Assembly: GCF_002288925.2 (NCBI RefSeq) | Contig: NW_022098008.1 | Coordinates: 5,618,971 to 5,682,970, forward strand | Direction: 5' to 3' | From: Delphinapterus leucas | Lineage: Eukaryota > Chordata > Mammalia > Artiodactyla > Monodontidae | Length of the DNA: 64,000 nucleotides | In this document: one piece after another, positions 47,594-59,640 of the stretch | Numbering within the stretch: the first letter of the stretch is position 1 | How the letters are laid out: each line of letters starts with the position of its first letter | The notes under the pieces: model-generated | Databases searched by the model: none | What the model saw: only the letters and a program-made list of their open reading frames with translations | Told to the model about the DNA's origin: nothing | Program-made: the position numbers and the translations under genes

Positions 47594-47945
47594 TTTTTTT
47601 TAACATCTTTATTGGAGTATAATTGCTTTACAATGATGTGTTAGTTTCTGCTGTATAACAAAGTGAATCAGTTATACATATACATATGTTCTCATATCTC
47701 TTCCCTCTTACGTCTCCCTCCCTCCCTCCCTCCCTATCCCACCCCTCTAGATGGTCACAAATCACCGAGCTGATCTCCCTGTGCTATGCGGCTGCTTCCC
47801 ACTAGCTATCTATTTTACATTTGGTAGTGTATATATGTCCATGCCACTCTCTCACTTCGTCCCAGCTTACCCTTCCCCCTCTCTGTGTCCTCAACTCCAT
47901 TCTCTACATCTGCATGTTTACTCCTGTCCTGCCCCTAGGTTCATG
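47594..47945 (-). mobile_element. L1 3' UTR, minus strand
   Basis: Starts aacatctttattggagtata, passes a (ctcc)n block at 47715-47738 and continues to tggtagtgtatatatgtcca. 5'-truncated. Closely related to the elements at 2619 and 62867. Confidence 0.92.
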
Positions 47946-48017
47946 TGGGGAAGCAGCCAGGGTGGCAATTGCTCTTTGGGTTCATCCTCGCTGGGCTTAT
48001 CTTTTTCTCTTGACTAA

Positions 48018-48480
48018 TATCTTAGTTTCCTATTGCTGCTTAAACAAATCATCAAAATTTAGTGACTAAATTACATATATTTGTTACTCCACAGTTCTTG
48101 AGGTCAGAAGTCCAACACATGTCTCATGGGACTAAGATCAAGGTATCAGTAGGGCTGCATTCCTTCTGGAGGTTCTAGGGGTAAATCCTTGTGTTTTACA
48201 GCTTCTAAGGCTGCCTGCTTTCCCTGGTGTGTGGTTGCCTTCCTCTGCCTTGAAAGCCACTAATGTCAGCAAATTTCTCTCTGATCAGGGCTGAGAAAGG
48301 TTTTCAAGGATTATGTGCTTACATTGGCCCATCTGGATGATGCAGGATGATCTCCCCATCTCAAGTACCCAACCCTAAATCCCATCTGCAAGGAACTTTA
48401 CAGATGTAATGTGCCTTATTTACTGGTTCTAGGGATTAGGACATCGACATCTTTGGGGGTGTTATTCTGCTTATCACACC
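48018..48480 (-). mobile_element. MaLR (MLT1-type) LTR, minus strand
   Basis: Tagtttcctattgctgctta, acagttcttgaggtcagaag, ggctgcattccttctggagg, gatgatctccccatctcaag and cgacatctttgggggtgtta follow the reverse MLT1 order over about 460 bp. Confidence 0.85.
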
Positions 48481-48855
48481 TGGCTCACCCACCATCACAC
48501 CACCATCAAGCAACTCTTCTTTGCTGAGATGCTCACCTTAACTTTCTCCTCTGACCTCCTTTTCATCTTCCAGGTCCTCTTTTCCCTCAAGCAGTTTCCA
48601 TTTTTTATTTTCACCCCCAAAGCAACCTCAGTATGTGTGAAACAATGCATCTTCCCACACAAGTCTGTACATTGTTCCTCCTCCTTCTTTAAAGAAACGT
48701 CTGACCAGCTTGCACTATCTGGTACAATGATTATACCAGCACTTATGCAACTAAATAGGATAAATCAATAGAAATCCAGGAAGGATTAAATGCAAAATAT
48801 GGATAGGAAAGTAGAGCAAGAGGTAGGTAAGGCTAGTCCACAAAGCATATTCTTT
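48481..48855. other. No recognised feature
   Basis: C/T-rich near 48530-48700, possibly diverged L2, otherwise unassigned. Confidence 0.4.
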
Positions 48856-49740
48856 TTGTTTTTTTTTAATTGGAGGTATAGTTACCTTACAATGTTGTGT
48901 TAGTTCCTGCTGTACAGTGAAGTGGATCAACTATATGTATACATATATCCCCTCGTTTTTGGATTTCCTTCCCACTTAGGTCACCACAGAGCATTGAGTA
49001 GAGTTCCCTATGCCATATAGTAGGTTCTCATTAGTTACCTATTTTATACAGAGTAGTGTATATATGTCAATCCTAATCTCCCAATTCATCCCACCCTCTC
49101 CCCTTTCCCCCCTCGGTAACCATCAATTTGTTTTCTACATCTGTGACTATTTCTGCTTTGCCAATAAGTTCATCTGTACCATTTTTCTAGATTCCACATA
49201 TATGCATTAATATACGATATTTGTTTTTCTCTTTCTGACTTACTTCATTCTGTATGACAGTCTCTAGGTCCATCCACGTCTCTGCAAATGGCACAATTTC
49301 ATTCCTTTTAATGGCCGAGTAATATTCCACTGTATATATGTACCACATCATCTTTTTCCATTCCTCTCTTGATGGACATTTAAGTTGCTTCCATGTCCTG
49401 GCTATTGTAAATAGTGCTGCAATGAACATTGGGGTGCATGTATCCTTTTGAATTATGGTTTTCTCCAAGTATATGCCCACGAGTGGAATTGCTGGGTCAT
49501 ATCGTAGTTCTAGTTTTTTTAAGGAACCTCCATACTGTTTTCCATAGTGGCTGTATCAATTTACATTCCCGCCAACAGTGCAAGAGGGTTCCCTTTTCTC
49601 CACACCCTCTCCAGCATTTATTGTTTGTAGATTTTTTGGTGATGACCATTCTGACCGGTGTGAGATGATACCTCATCATAGTTTTGATTTGAATTTCTCT
49701 AATAATTAATGATATTGAGCACCTTTGCATACTGTTTAAT
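48856..49740 (-). mobile_element. L1 3' UTR and ORF2 C-terminal part, minus strand
   Basis: 885 bp running from the reversed 3' terminus (tttttttttaattggaggta) through the 3' UTR into ORF2. The insert is truncated at about 49740, where unrelated sequence begins. It is one of three same-orientation L1 copies (with 27616 and 62867) that share this segment. Confidence 0.94.
49187..49740 (-). pseudogene. L1 ORF2 C-terminus, frame-broken
   Basis: The upstream half (49497-49740 side) reads through a zinc-knuckle-like [18 protein letters not shown], and the downstream half (49480-49187) carries the signature [17 protein letters not shown] and ends HICGI-stop. A break at about 49481-49497 puts the halves in different frames. 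In the living family this region belongs to the C-terminal part of the endonuclease/reverse-transcriptase protein; here it cannot work, since the catalytic domains are absent. Confidence 0.88.
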
Positions 49741-50354
49741 CGCCAGCACAGGCTCACAGAAATAGCCCTGAGGTTCCTTGACACCAGAGCAAAGAGCACA
49801 CCATGATCATATTCACAAGAAGTTTTTCCAAGCATTTTGGCAGCAATTTCTCTTTTTGTTTTTCCAGTGATTTATTCCAAAAAACTGCAATCTATAACAC
49901 AGATGAATGTCAAAGTATCTCCTCACATCCCATCTCTCTCGCTCCATCTTCTCTGAACACATCAGGGTGCTCCAGCCTTAAACCTTTGCATTTATCATTT
50001 CTCCTTCGTTATACCCCTGTCCAGGTATCCACACTGCCTGCTCCTTCTCTTTCTTCAGTGGTCTGCTCATGTGTCACTTGGCACCCATGTGTCCCTTACA
50101 CTGAGTCACTTTTTCTACAGCCCTATCATTGGCATACTATGTATTCAGTTCAGCTATTCTTATTCAGGGAAGTCACGACAAGGTTACACATGGAGGCCTG
50201 CACTCCATATATATAAATATCTTAAAGTTATAAGTCAAGCTAACAGGAAGTTAAATATATTTCTTCATCCTTTCTGACAAGTGTACCACTTTAATGAACA
50301 AATTAAAAACTATTGCTTCAAATCACTGAAAGTCATCTAGAATAAAAGGCAACT
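49741..50354. other. No gene; weak L2-like stretch
   Basis: 49920-50170 is C/T-rich with L2-like wording (gtttgcacttatcatttctc-like, cactgagtcactttttctac). A 137-codon plus frame at 49803-50216 has no recognisable domain. Confidence 0.4.
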
Positions 50355-50370
50355 GAAATTGATCATCCTT

Positions 50371-50705
50371 GGGCTTCCCTGGTGGCACAGCGGTTGAGAG
50401 TCCTCCTGCAGATGCAGGGGACATGGGTTCGAGCCCTTGTCCAGGAAGATCCCACATGCTGCCTAGCAACTAAGCCCGTGTGCCACAACTACTGAGCCTG
50501 CGCTCTAGAGCCCACGAGCCACAACTACCGAAGCCCGTGCGCCTAGAGCCTGTGCTCCACAACAAGAGAAGCCACTGCAATGAGAAGCCCACGAAGTCTA
50601 CACACCGCAATGAAGAGTGGCCCCCACTCGCCGCAACTAGAGAAAGCATGGGCACAGCAACAAAGACCCAATACAGCCAAATTAATTAATTAATTAAAAA
50701 TAAAA
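50371..50705 (+). mobile_element. Full-length CHR-type SINE with intact A and B boxes, plus strand
   Basis: It starts gggcttccctggtggcacag, with an A-box match tggcacagcgg and a perfect B-box match ggttcgagccc, followed by the long tRNA-unrelated body and a tail aattaattaattaaaaataa. Target duplications gaaattgatcatcctt flank it at 50355-50370 and 50706-50721. The open minus frame at 50470-50655 is non-coding SINE sequence. Confidence 0.95.
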
Positions 50706-50721
50706 GAAATTGATCATCCTT

Positions 50722-51719
50722 GCTCATATCTGGATGTCCTGTTCATGGACTATGCAGGTTGCAGTAGTAATAGCATTACATACATGTGTAATTTGTAAGT
50801 TACTGTATATTTATTCCATACAATTTATTACTATTTTAATATAATTTGAACAAAACTGATATTCTGTTAGACAATAATGATCTAAATGATTAAACAGTAA
50901 AATATCATTGTATTAAAAGTGCACTTTAAAAAGTATATTAAAGAAAATGTAAAATTTTTGAAAATTTGAAATCATTTTAAGATTTTTTTACCAAAATGTC
51001 ATTTATATTCTAAAGATCCAAAATTATTTATTAAAAGTAAGAGAAGAAAATACAAATTATAATGAACAACTCATAATTTTAAATAAAAACCCTTAAGTTG
51101 TATTTCTTTAATTTTGGAAAATTTAATGAAATCTCATTCCATCTTTTAGAAAAGTGAACCTAGTGTTCAATGTGCTTTATGTACCAAAGTCATAACTACG
51201 CTTCTTTTGTAGGTCCATGACTAGACTTACAAGTGTACAAATGTTACAACAGCATGATTCTCAGCCACCAAGGCCACAGGTGTAAAAACTACCCAGGTTT
51301 GTTAGAGGAGCTTCTGGGTCACAATACAGAATAGGAAGCACAGCGATGCTTGGCACAGGTGGGAAACATGCATCACTGTGAAAGAAGCTATGGTGTTTGT
51401 GGTTAGGAAAGTAGGCTTTGACGGGCTGATGACCTTGCGTTTTTGTCTTACTCACAGGTTCCTGTCATCAGAGCACCCTACAGTGAAGCCAGTTTCTCCC
51501 TATTGCCAGCTTTATTTTTTGATTTCACTTGTCAATTCCAGGCCTTCTTCATTCGTTCTTGCTTCTTGCTCATCCACCCACTGAGGGGAAAGTCAGCTCT
51601 TTGAGGGAAATGGCCTGCTTGTCTTGGTCATGGCTCAGATTCCAGTAAACCGGAAGTGATGTGGACTCATCATTGTGCTAGTCACACATTTGTGTTTTTT
51701 TTTATTAAAACCTTCAAGG
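50722..51719. other. 1 kb, A/T-rich then mixed, no gene recognised
   Basis: No recognisable repeat or domain. Confidence 0.4.
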
Positions 51720-51850
51720 TAAGTATTTTTATTCCCATTTGACATGTGAGGGTATGGAAGTGCAGAAGGCTAAGCAACAGACAATACCATGCTGCTGTGA
51801 GCAACAAAGCAGGAACCCACATCCAAACCTGGCTGACTTCTCCACTGGTG
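51720..51850 (-). mobile_element. MIR fragment, minus strand
   Basis: Tttttattcccatttgacat, gagggtatggaagtgcagaa and acatccaaacctggctgact fit reverse MIR. Confidence 0.7.
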
Positions 51851-52389
51851 CATGAGGCAGTGGAAACAGAGGCTATATTTTTAGGGAGCTGCAGTGGATG
51901 CCCAGACCCAGAAGGGACTGCTCTTCCTCTGCATTCCCAGATCACCTGCTTCTCTCTGGGCACTGGCCATACAAGTCATCAGCCTTACTCAGGATATTTG
52001 TTTACCTGTCCTGGTTCCCTTTTCTCCCCTAGAAACTCCTTGGGGGTGGGGCGAGTGGGATAGATGTCAGACTCGACACGTGGCATCATCAAAGGCTGGG
52101 GTTTTATCTTTTACAATGAAGCCATTTTTGTAATGCTGGCCATTCTCTTCTATACAGATTCTCGTGGTGAAGGCAGGTAAGCATTCTGATACCATAGCTT
52201 TCCACCTCTTGGGAACGCAGAAATCACAGTGCAGGCACTTCAAGAAAAGTGTCGCTACTGATCGGCTCATCTTTTAGAGAAGAAACTGTTGGGTTTGTCA
52301 AGAATCACTGATTCCCACCGAAAATGAAACCACTGATCCCTTGGAGCCAAGATTTGAATTTAAGAAGGTACAGTAATTGGATCGATTCG
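51851..52389. other. No recognised feature
   Basis: Frames over 51746-52270 show no domain. Confidence 0.4.
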
Positions 52390-52530
52390 TTAGTTAATTC
52401 AACAAGCATATTTGAGATGCTACAGGATATTATTTCATGTGCTATGCAGACATGAATCCCACAGGCTCTGTCCTCAAGGCACTGAATTCCTAGTAGGAAA
52501 GGAAGACAAACAAACACATGACTCAAGTAG
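52390..52530 (-). mobile_element. L2 3'-tail-like fragment, minus strand
   Basis: Ttaattcaacaagcatattt, ggctctgtcctcaaggcact and cctagtaggaaaggaagaca fit the reverse L2 tail. Confidence 0.6.
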
Positions 52531-53619
52531 AACGGGGAGCATGGGTTGTTTTTCATCTTTGTCCAGTACCTGAACGCTGTCTGGTACAAAGTGAGCACCT
52601 GCTGCACTGCGGTAGGATGTAAGAATATTTAAATCAGGCATGAATAATTTTGCAAAGAACAAGCTGAATTCACAAAACTGCAATGACTTGTGTTGTACTT
52701 TAATAGAACCTGATCTCGAGGGAAAGTGTTTTTATCATTTGCACATAATAAATACACATTATTTTTAACTGTTATAAGATCACTGAATTTGTTGATCTTC
52801 CTCACACCAGAAATTTTCAAATCTAGGTAGATATCATAATTGTTTCATAATATAGATATCAAAAACAGAAGGTAAGCCTGTAATCTATCTGACTTGTAAA
52901 TAATATGAATACTAATAATAATTAGGACAATTCAACACACAACCAATAGCATTTCAATTTCAGATATATGTTGTTGTTTGAGTATCAAGGTAAAATAAGA
53001 ACCGGTCACATTTCTGCATTCTCTGTGCTACTTTAACTATTTGAGGAAGACATTTGGATTTAACCTCAGGGCATGTGTCTGTTACCTGTCAGGAAGTTTG
53101 TCCTAATGGCATTCCATCCTTGTCACATCTCTGCCAGCTGAGCTCTACACAGCAATCTGCCCAAAAGGAGTGAATTTTGGGCGATCATTAGACAGATTGC
53201 TGGGTCTTGGACACCTACTCCACTGAAGTTATGATTTACCTTTGGGGGAGAAGACGGTTTCTGACAATGCTTTCTAAAACGTTCCTTGTTATATTGCCTT
53301 GGGCTTGGGCTTATTAATCTCTTTGGGGTATAATAAATGGAAACTCTTTCTCTGTATATTTGCACCCACATTTACTGCTCTCCAAACCCTGATTCCCAAC
53401 AGCATAAGAAAAATCTGTGTTGTGCCAAAGGGCTCTCTCGTGGTGTCCCTAACACCTGGGAAATGCTGCCTGTCTCAGAAGAGCACATGCTCTTTTCAAC
53501 TATGGGGGAAGTGATGGGGCGGGGTTGGGGAGAGGAGCCTCTTCCACCCCTTCCCACAAGATGACATCCTGAGACATGATGCCAGTAGTAAGTAGCTTCT
53601 AAGTGTAAAAACAGCTACT
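52531..53619. other. 1.1 kb, no gene recognised
   Basis: Short frames on both strands near 53123-53564, without domains. Confidence 0.4.
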
Positions 53620-53845
53620 GTATCTGTTAATTCTATACCTACCACCCCTAATTTGTCCCTCCCCCCTTCACAAACTACTATGTATAAAATAAATAAGCAA
53701 CAAAGATACAGTGTATAGCACAGGGAATTATGGTCATTATCTTGTAATAACATAATGGAATATACTCTGCAAAAATACTGAATCACTATGCTATACACCT
53801 GCAACTAATATAATATTGTAAATCAAATACACTTCCATTAAGAAA
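53620..53845 (+). mobile_element. L1 3' end, older subfamily, plus strand
   Basis: Acaaactactatgtataaaa, gcacagggaattatggtcat, gaatcactatgctatacacc and aatattgtaaatcaaataca are an old L1 3' UTR in forward sense. Confidence 0.87.
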
Positions 53846-54149
53846 AACAGCTAACATATTTCTTCCAGGTAAAGATAGCATTTTAACAAAGCGTGAGAAA
53901 GCAATAACATTTTGAAAGGAACATTCACTCTGACAAAAGCATTGGGAAACAGACATATGGATATATTTTCTTCATTGTAATTGGAGCCATATGATAGTGT
54001 TGCTGAAGTTATTGTCCTCTTTAAAATTATTTATGTCCACATACTTAAAAAACTGAGAACAATTTTCTGTCATTTAATAATCTTCCAAATGATGACTTTC
54101 AGTGAGTTTTAAACCTATTTGTTTAACACATAAAAGTATGCACATTCTA
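53846..54149. other. No recognised feature
   Basis: A/T-rich spacer between two L1 fragments. Confidence 0.4.
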
Positions 54150-54435
54150 AGGGAACCTTCCTACACAGGTGGTGGGAATGTAAATTTTTAGAGTCACTAT
54201 GGAGAACAGTATGGAGGTTCCTAAAAAACTAAAAATAGAGCTACCATATGATCCTGCAATCCCACTCCTGGGCATATATCCAGAGAAAAACATGGTCTGA
54301 AAGGATACATGCAACCCAATGCTCATTGCAGCACTGTTTACAATAGTCAAGACATGGAAGCAACCTAATTGTCCATCGATGGATGAATGGATAAAGAAGA
54401 TGTGATGTGTATATATATATATATATATATACACA

Positions 54436-54479
<44 letters not shown>

Positions 54480-54960
54480 CAATGGAATATTAGCCATTAA
54501 AAAGACTGAAATAATGTCATTTGCAGCAACATAGATGGACCTAGAGATTGTCATACTGAGTGAAGTAAGTCAGACAGAGAAAGAGAAATATTGTATGATA
54601 TCACTTATATGCAGAATCTAAAAATAAATGGTACAAACGGACTTATTTACAAACAGAAACAGACTCACAGACTTAGAAAAGAAACTTATGGTTACGGGGT
54701 GGGGAAGGGTGGGGGGAAGAGATAGATTGAGAGTTTGGGATTGATATGTACACACTGCTATATTTACAATGGATAACCAACAAGAACCTACTGGATAGCA
54801 CAGGGAACTCTGCTCAATATTATGTAACAACATAAATGGGAAAAGGATTTGAAAAAGAATAGATACATGTATATGTATAACTGAATCACTTTGCTGTACA
54901 CCTGAAAAGAACACAACGTTGTTAATCAACTATACTAGAATATAAAATAAAAAGTTTAAA
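54150..54960 (+). mobile_element. L1 ORF2 end plus 3' UTR, plus strand
   Basis: Forward ORF2 order (atggagaacagtatggaggt, gatcctgcaatcccactcct, gtttacaatagtcaagacat, catttgcagcaacatagatg), then the 3' UTR (gcacagggaactctgctcaa, caactatactagaatataaa) and an A-rich end. It is an older, decayed copy with stop codons throughout and a microsatellite inside ORF2. Confidence 0.93.
54408..54480 (+). repeat. (ta)n(ca)n(ta)n compound microsatellite in L1
   Basis: About 12 ta units, then about 17 ca units with one aa interruption, then about 6 ta units, embedded where L1 ORF2 normally has a short tatatatacaatgg. Confidence 0.95.
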
Positions 54961-55949
54961 AAATCATATAAATTTTTAAGATATGAGAAGAAACTTCAGA
55001 GTTACAGAGAGATGGGTTAAAAAATGGTCACAAAAAAGGATGCACATTCTGATTACTTTGAAAGATTAATTGATTGACATTATAGAACATAGATGTTTAA
55101 TAGCCAAATTTTAATAAAACTTTTGCACAATTGCTTGATGAAATAGACAAATAAGTATCATAATTTAGTAAATTCAGGATTATTTTATTGAAGATCATAT
55201 AGTCCCATGAGGTTTCTTTTTTCAGTTAGGTGTCCATTAAACGTAAATCAACATAAACTGAAGTTAGAACTGGAATTTCATACCAATTTGTCATAAAGTA
55301 AGAAATTAAGATTTCCAAATGTAGTGAAGATATTTGGCAGTATCTTAATAGATTTTAAAGTTAAAAATGTTAAATCCCTGTACACTGTGACTCAGTATTA
55401 ACATTTTAAGGAATCTCTGGCAAAATAAAATTGCACAAGAATCTATATATTCATATTCAAGTGAATTAATTGCAGCATTATTTAAAATTAAAAAAAAACA
55501 GAAAGAATATTACTAAATGTCCAACAAAAAGAAAATAAGATAATACATTTTACTAAATACATACCTGGAGTGATACATAAATTTTAATAAGAATGGCATG
55601 TGATTATAGACATTGACATGCAAAAGATTTAGTGTGTAAAAAATTAAACACTTAAACTGTCAAGTGAAAAGAGTGAGTTACATATCAATATGTGTACTTT
55701 GCACTTTTCTTGGTCTATGTGTGTGCAAGGGTGTGTGTGTGTATACACTTGTATGTTTCTATGTATAGATAGAAAATATTGGGGGAGAGCACTAACATAC
55801 TGCTTAGTAGTGAATAAAAGTTATTTACTGAGGGTTAGGATTAGCTTGGTGTAATGGGAAGGTTGGATTTCACAATAACTGTTTCAAATTTCAGTGGCAT
55901 TGTGCATGCAGAAGGCCAGATTTGTGTATTTAAGAGCAAAAGAGGGAGG
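54961..55949. other. 1 kb A/T-rich, no gene recognised
   Basis: A short gt run lies near 55725-55745. The rest is unassigned; it may include diverged old L1. Confidence 0.4.
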
Positions 55950-57722
55950 TTTCTACTAGCATGTTAGTGGACTAGGAATTCAGTTCAACCCTCTCACTAA
56001 AGACTACTGGAACGACATATAGAGTAAATGATAGAAATAATTTACTTACAATTTACTTTATAATTTTATAATTATAAAAATGTTCTTGAAGCACAGGGAG
56101 ATCAGCTAGGTGCTTTGTGACCACCTAGAGGGGTGGGATAGGGAGGGTGGGAAGGAGACACAAGAGGGAGGAGATATGGGGATATATGTATATGTATAGC
56201 TGATTCACTTTGTTATACAGCAGAAACTAACACACAACTGTAAAGCAATTATACTCCAATAAAGAAAAATGTTAAAAAAAATGTTAAAAAAAAATGTTCT
56301 TGAACACAAAAGAGGCTTAACAAGGTACTGAGTTATTTGGCCAAGACTAGGAGAAATCCATAAGGGTGAAGTTAGCATTTGGACAGTGTTGGCCTTGGAG
56401 CATTTGCCATTATACAACAAAGGTTAAGAGGTGAAGTGGTTCATTTGTCAGGCTCTTAGGGGTTCAAATGTGGGAGTTGGAGGTCCACCAAAGTAGGACC
56501 TTGATAAATCTATTTTGCCTTTTCTTGGAATGTGAAAGTTTGCACCCTAGGAAACCAGCTTTTACATAGGCTGCAGCCCAACAATGAGTCACCTGGGTGC
56601 TCAGAGAAACATCACTTTCTGAAACTGGATAACTTTGATCCTAGATTGCTAGTGCCCTAGGAGTCTAGAAAAATAAAATTCTTGGCACAAAAATCAAAGA
56701 TAGCCTGGCATATATAGAGAAACCTCATGAATGAAAAGAAAAAGAAAACATGAAAAGCTATGAGATATTGGAATCACCAAGTACAAACTTCTAAATAATG
56801 ATATTTGCTATAATCAGAAGATAATGAAAAAAGGCTAAAAAGATGAATAGTTCTAGACACAAACAAGTGACACTGCAATTTTGAAAAAGAACCAAATAGA
56901 AATTCTAAAGCTGCAAACTGTTATAAGTTAATTAAGAACTCAATAAGTGGATTTAGCAGCACAGGAGCCACAGCTTAAGAGAGAGTTAGTGAACTGGACA
57001 ATGGGCAAGAAAAATCCAAATTTAGACACAGAAATGTAAAAGGATTTAAAAATACAAGAAGTAGAAAAGATATACAGAATAAAATAAGAAGAAATGAAAC
57101 TTATTAAGTCAGAGTCCCAGCAGAGAGAAAAGATTGAAAATAAAATAGTGAAGCTGATAATACCAAAGAGAAAGATAAATATCTTAAAAGAAAGTGAGAA
57201 ATAATAAATATTAACTTTCAGATAAACAACATCTAGATCAAATCCTGAGAACAATAGCAAAAATTAAAACCAGAAAATAGTGTCTCTTTTTCTTGTGCTG
57301 ATGTAAAATAACAGCCAATTTAGAATTCAATTTATAGCAAAAATAAAGGTGAAATAAAAACATTTTGGGACAACAAAAATCAAGAGCATTTGTAACCAGT
57401 AGAACTACTCTAACAGAAATTCTAAAGGGCTATCTTTAGGCAGAGTGAAATTAATTCCAACCTAGAAGGTTAGAGAGACAGGAAGAAATTAGGTTTAATA
57501 AATAGGATAAATATAAAGAGTGATGGTAAAAAACTATCCTACTAATAATAGGTAGAGTTTGAATAAATAAATATTTAATATACACAAAAATAATGTACAT
57601 TTGAATGGGTAAATGGAGTTTACATGTGCAAAGTTCTTTGCATCATCTGGGAAGTATCAATTAATATCAGAGTTTAATAAACTGAAGGTGCATGTTGTAA
57701 TCTCTAAGGCAAACCCTAAAAT
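55950..57722 (+). mobile_element. HAL1/old L1-like element, plus strand, split by a younger L1
   Basis: Phrases cagttcaaccctctcactaa, gaaccaaatagaaattctaa, cattttgggacaacaaaaat, taacagaaattctaaagggc and taatctctaaggcaaaccct occur in the order of old L1M/HAL1 elements. It is A-rich on the plus strand as expected for sense-strand LINE. All frames are broken. The boundaries are approximate. Confidence 0.65.
56091..56289 (+). mobile_element. L1 3' end nested in the HAL1-like element, plus strand
   Basis: Cacctagaggggtgggatag, gctgattcactttgttatac and gcaattatactccaataaag are the L1 3' UTR, ending in a duplicated atgttaaaaaaa tail. Perfect target duplications aaaaatgttcttgaa lie at 56076-56090 and 56290-56304. 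Confidence 0.95.
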
Positions 57723-58839
57723 CAGTGTATCAGTTAGCTGTTGCTGCATAACAAACAACCCTATAACCCAATGGCTTAGACAGATTGTTTACTTTTGCTG
57801 TGTCAGTTTGGCTGATGTAGGCAGGCTCAAGGGCAGCTGTGCTTTAAGTTACAGCAGGGGCTTAGTGACTCTGCTTCTCTGGTAAAGAATAAATCATAAT
57901 AGAATCAGAACAAGGTGAGTCAGTATGAGTCCAAGAAGAAGACACGGACTTTAATTCAGTTTGAAATATGTATGGCAGAGAGTCCAGCAAAGGAGGACCC
58001 AGGCAGAAGTAGGGAAGAGCTGGGTATGACAATGCAATGGCTGGGTGGGGTGGGGATGGAGGGAGTAAGCCAGATGTGAGGCTAGAGAGTGGGTGTGGCC
58101 ATGGTGAAGGGCTAAGCTCTGGGATTTCAGTCTGAGTGCACTGGCCAGACCTCTACGGGTGGTGAGCAGGTAAGAAATGGCCAGACCTGTGGTTTTCAGA
58201 GGTGACTGGCTGCTCTGTGGGAAAGAGAGGGTAGGGCACACACATACGTACCTGAGGTAGCTAATGGAACCCTCAGCACCCAGTTCATGCCTGGCGGTTT
58301 TAGCCACGTGGGATATTTCAACAGGCCTGGAGGTTGTAACACAAATTCCAACACTGGCTTTTCTTTTCTTCACTGATGCAACTTTGGAGATGCCCCTCCA
58401 ATAGTCTGAGTTGCTGTTTTCTCATTTTAAAAAATATTGAATTGATAATACTTTAAACATTTTTCTGAGCAGTGACAAAATAATGAATGTGAAATCAAAT
58501 GCATGGATCTTGGCACACTGTGGAAAATCGATGTGTCATATGAAGTGGAGGATGGAAGAAAGGAAGTGAGAACTCAGTAAATGTGTGTTTGAATGCATGG
58601 ACAGCTTTGTAAGAGATGGAGCGCAGTGCCAGTTTGAATCATATTCCTTCCAAGGGACTTCTTTTCCTTTCAAGGGAGCTTCTGGCCTATCGTACGCTTA
58701 ATTGTCCTATGAAACTATAACTTTCCTACATCTTCCTGATGGATATAGTTATACAGATATACAGCCATGAAGATTTTTAGTGATGCACACTCCTGATTTT
58801 AATTGACTTTTAAACTAAAATTAATATTATATACTACGG
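57723..58839. other. No gene; small unassigned repeat at the left end
   Basis: 57730-57850 (atcagttagctgttgctgca, aacccaatggcttagacaga) has the look of an old interspersed element, family uncertain. The 140-codon minus frame at 57951-58373 shows no recognisable domain. Confidence 0.4.
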
Positions 58840-58985
58840 GCAAGTACTCTGTCTAGATTTGCACTCTTTGAGAGAAGTCAGTCATTCCACTAGACAGATG
58901 AGGAAATTGAGATTCAGGGAAGTAAAGTAACTTGCCCAAGGTCACATGGGAAGTGGAAGATCTGGGATTTAACTTGGTTTTATAA
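58840..58985 (-). mobile_element. MIR fragment, minus strand
   Basis: Agacagatgaggaaattgag, ttgcccaaggtcacatggga and gatctgggatttaacttggt fit reverse MIR. Confidence 0.82.
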
Positions 58986-59582
58986 GTAACAGAAGAGTGT
59001 TCATTTTAGGGTATAAGGCTGGGAAAACCCCTGTAATAAAGACAGAATTTACAGCCTAATCAACAAATCACCATTTATTACCTGCTGACACTATATAGGC
59101 ATTAATCCTCACATTAACGCTGTGTGCTCTTCGCTATGACAGCCTCTTATTTTCTTCCTAGTACATGCCTTTCAGTTTCGTGAGGGTTAGCCACATTTCA
59201 TTATTTGTGCTCCATTAGCATCCATGATAGAAATCCAAACGTTCCTTTAGGTGATGTGAAGCATATATTTAAGTTATGAACTACTCTGCTGCATTATATT
59301 TGGAAATGGGCTTTTGAGTTCGAATTGCCTTGTTTATTTAAATTAGCATTGCCCTCAAGGTATAGTTACATTCAGTTATTCAGAGGTAGGGACCTGAATC
59401 TTTGCTTAATTAAAAGCTCTGAAATCATCAATTGGAACAGAACTCTTTTGAACACAGTCATACACCCACAAAGTGAAAGGAACTTACCAAGCAAGTGCAA
59501 GCAGCGCTGACTGGGGATTGTGTGGCTGTTCCTTCCTTAACCAGAATAAAAGGCCCCAGTTTTGTAATCTCAGACATTTGAA
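58986..59582. other. No recognised feature
   Basis: Single-copy-looking. Confidence 0.4.
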
Positions 59583-59640
59583 AAATTCAGATGAACTTAG
59601 AAATTTCCTATAAATTCAGATGAACTTAGAAATTTCCTAT
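59583..59640 (+). repeat. Perfect 29 bp tandem duplication
   Basis: 59583-59611 and 59612-59640 are identical, beginning aaattcagatgaacttagaa. No other copy is seen nearby. Confidence 0.97.

Noticed and set aside
50371..50705. Possible tRNA gene because of intact A and B boxes
   Set aside because: The boxes belong to a tRNA-derived SINE with head, body, tail and target duplications; no cloverleaf-forming mature tRNA is present.
54147..54554. 135-codon minus frame with Cys/Val repeats
   Set aside because: Antisense of L1 ORF2; the Cys/Val run is the translated (ca)n microsatellite.
57951..58373. 140-codon minus-strand frame
   Set aside because: No domain, and low-complexity Leu/Ser/His composition. 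No supporting promoter or splice signals.
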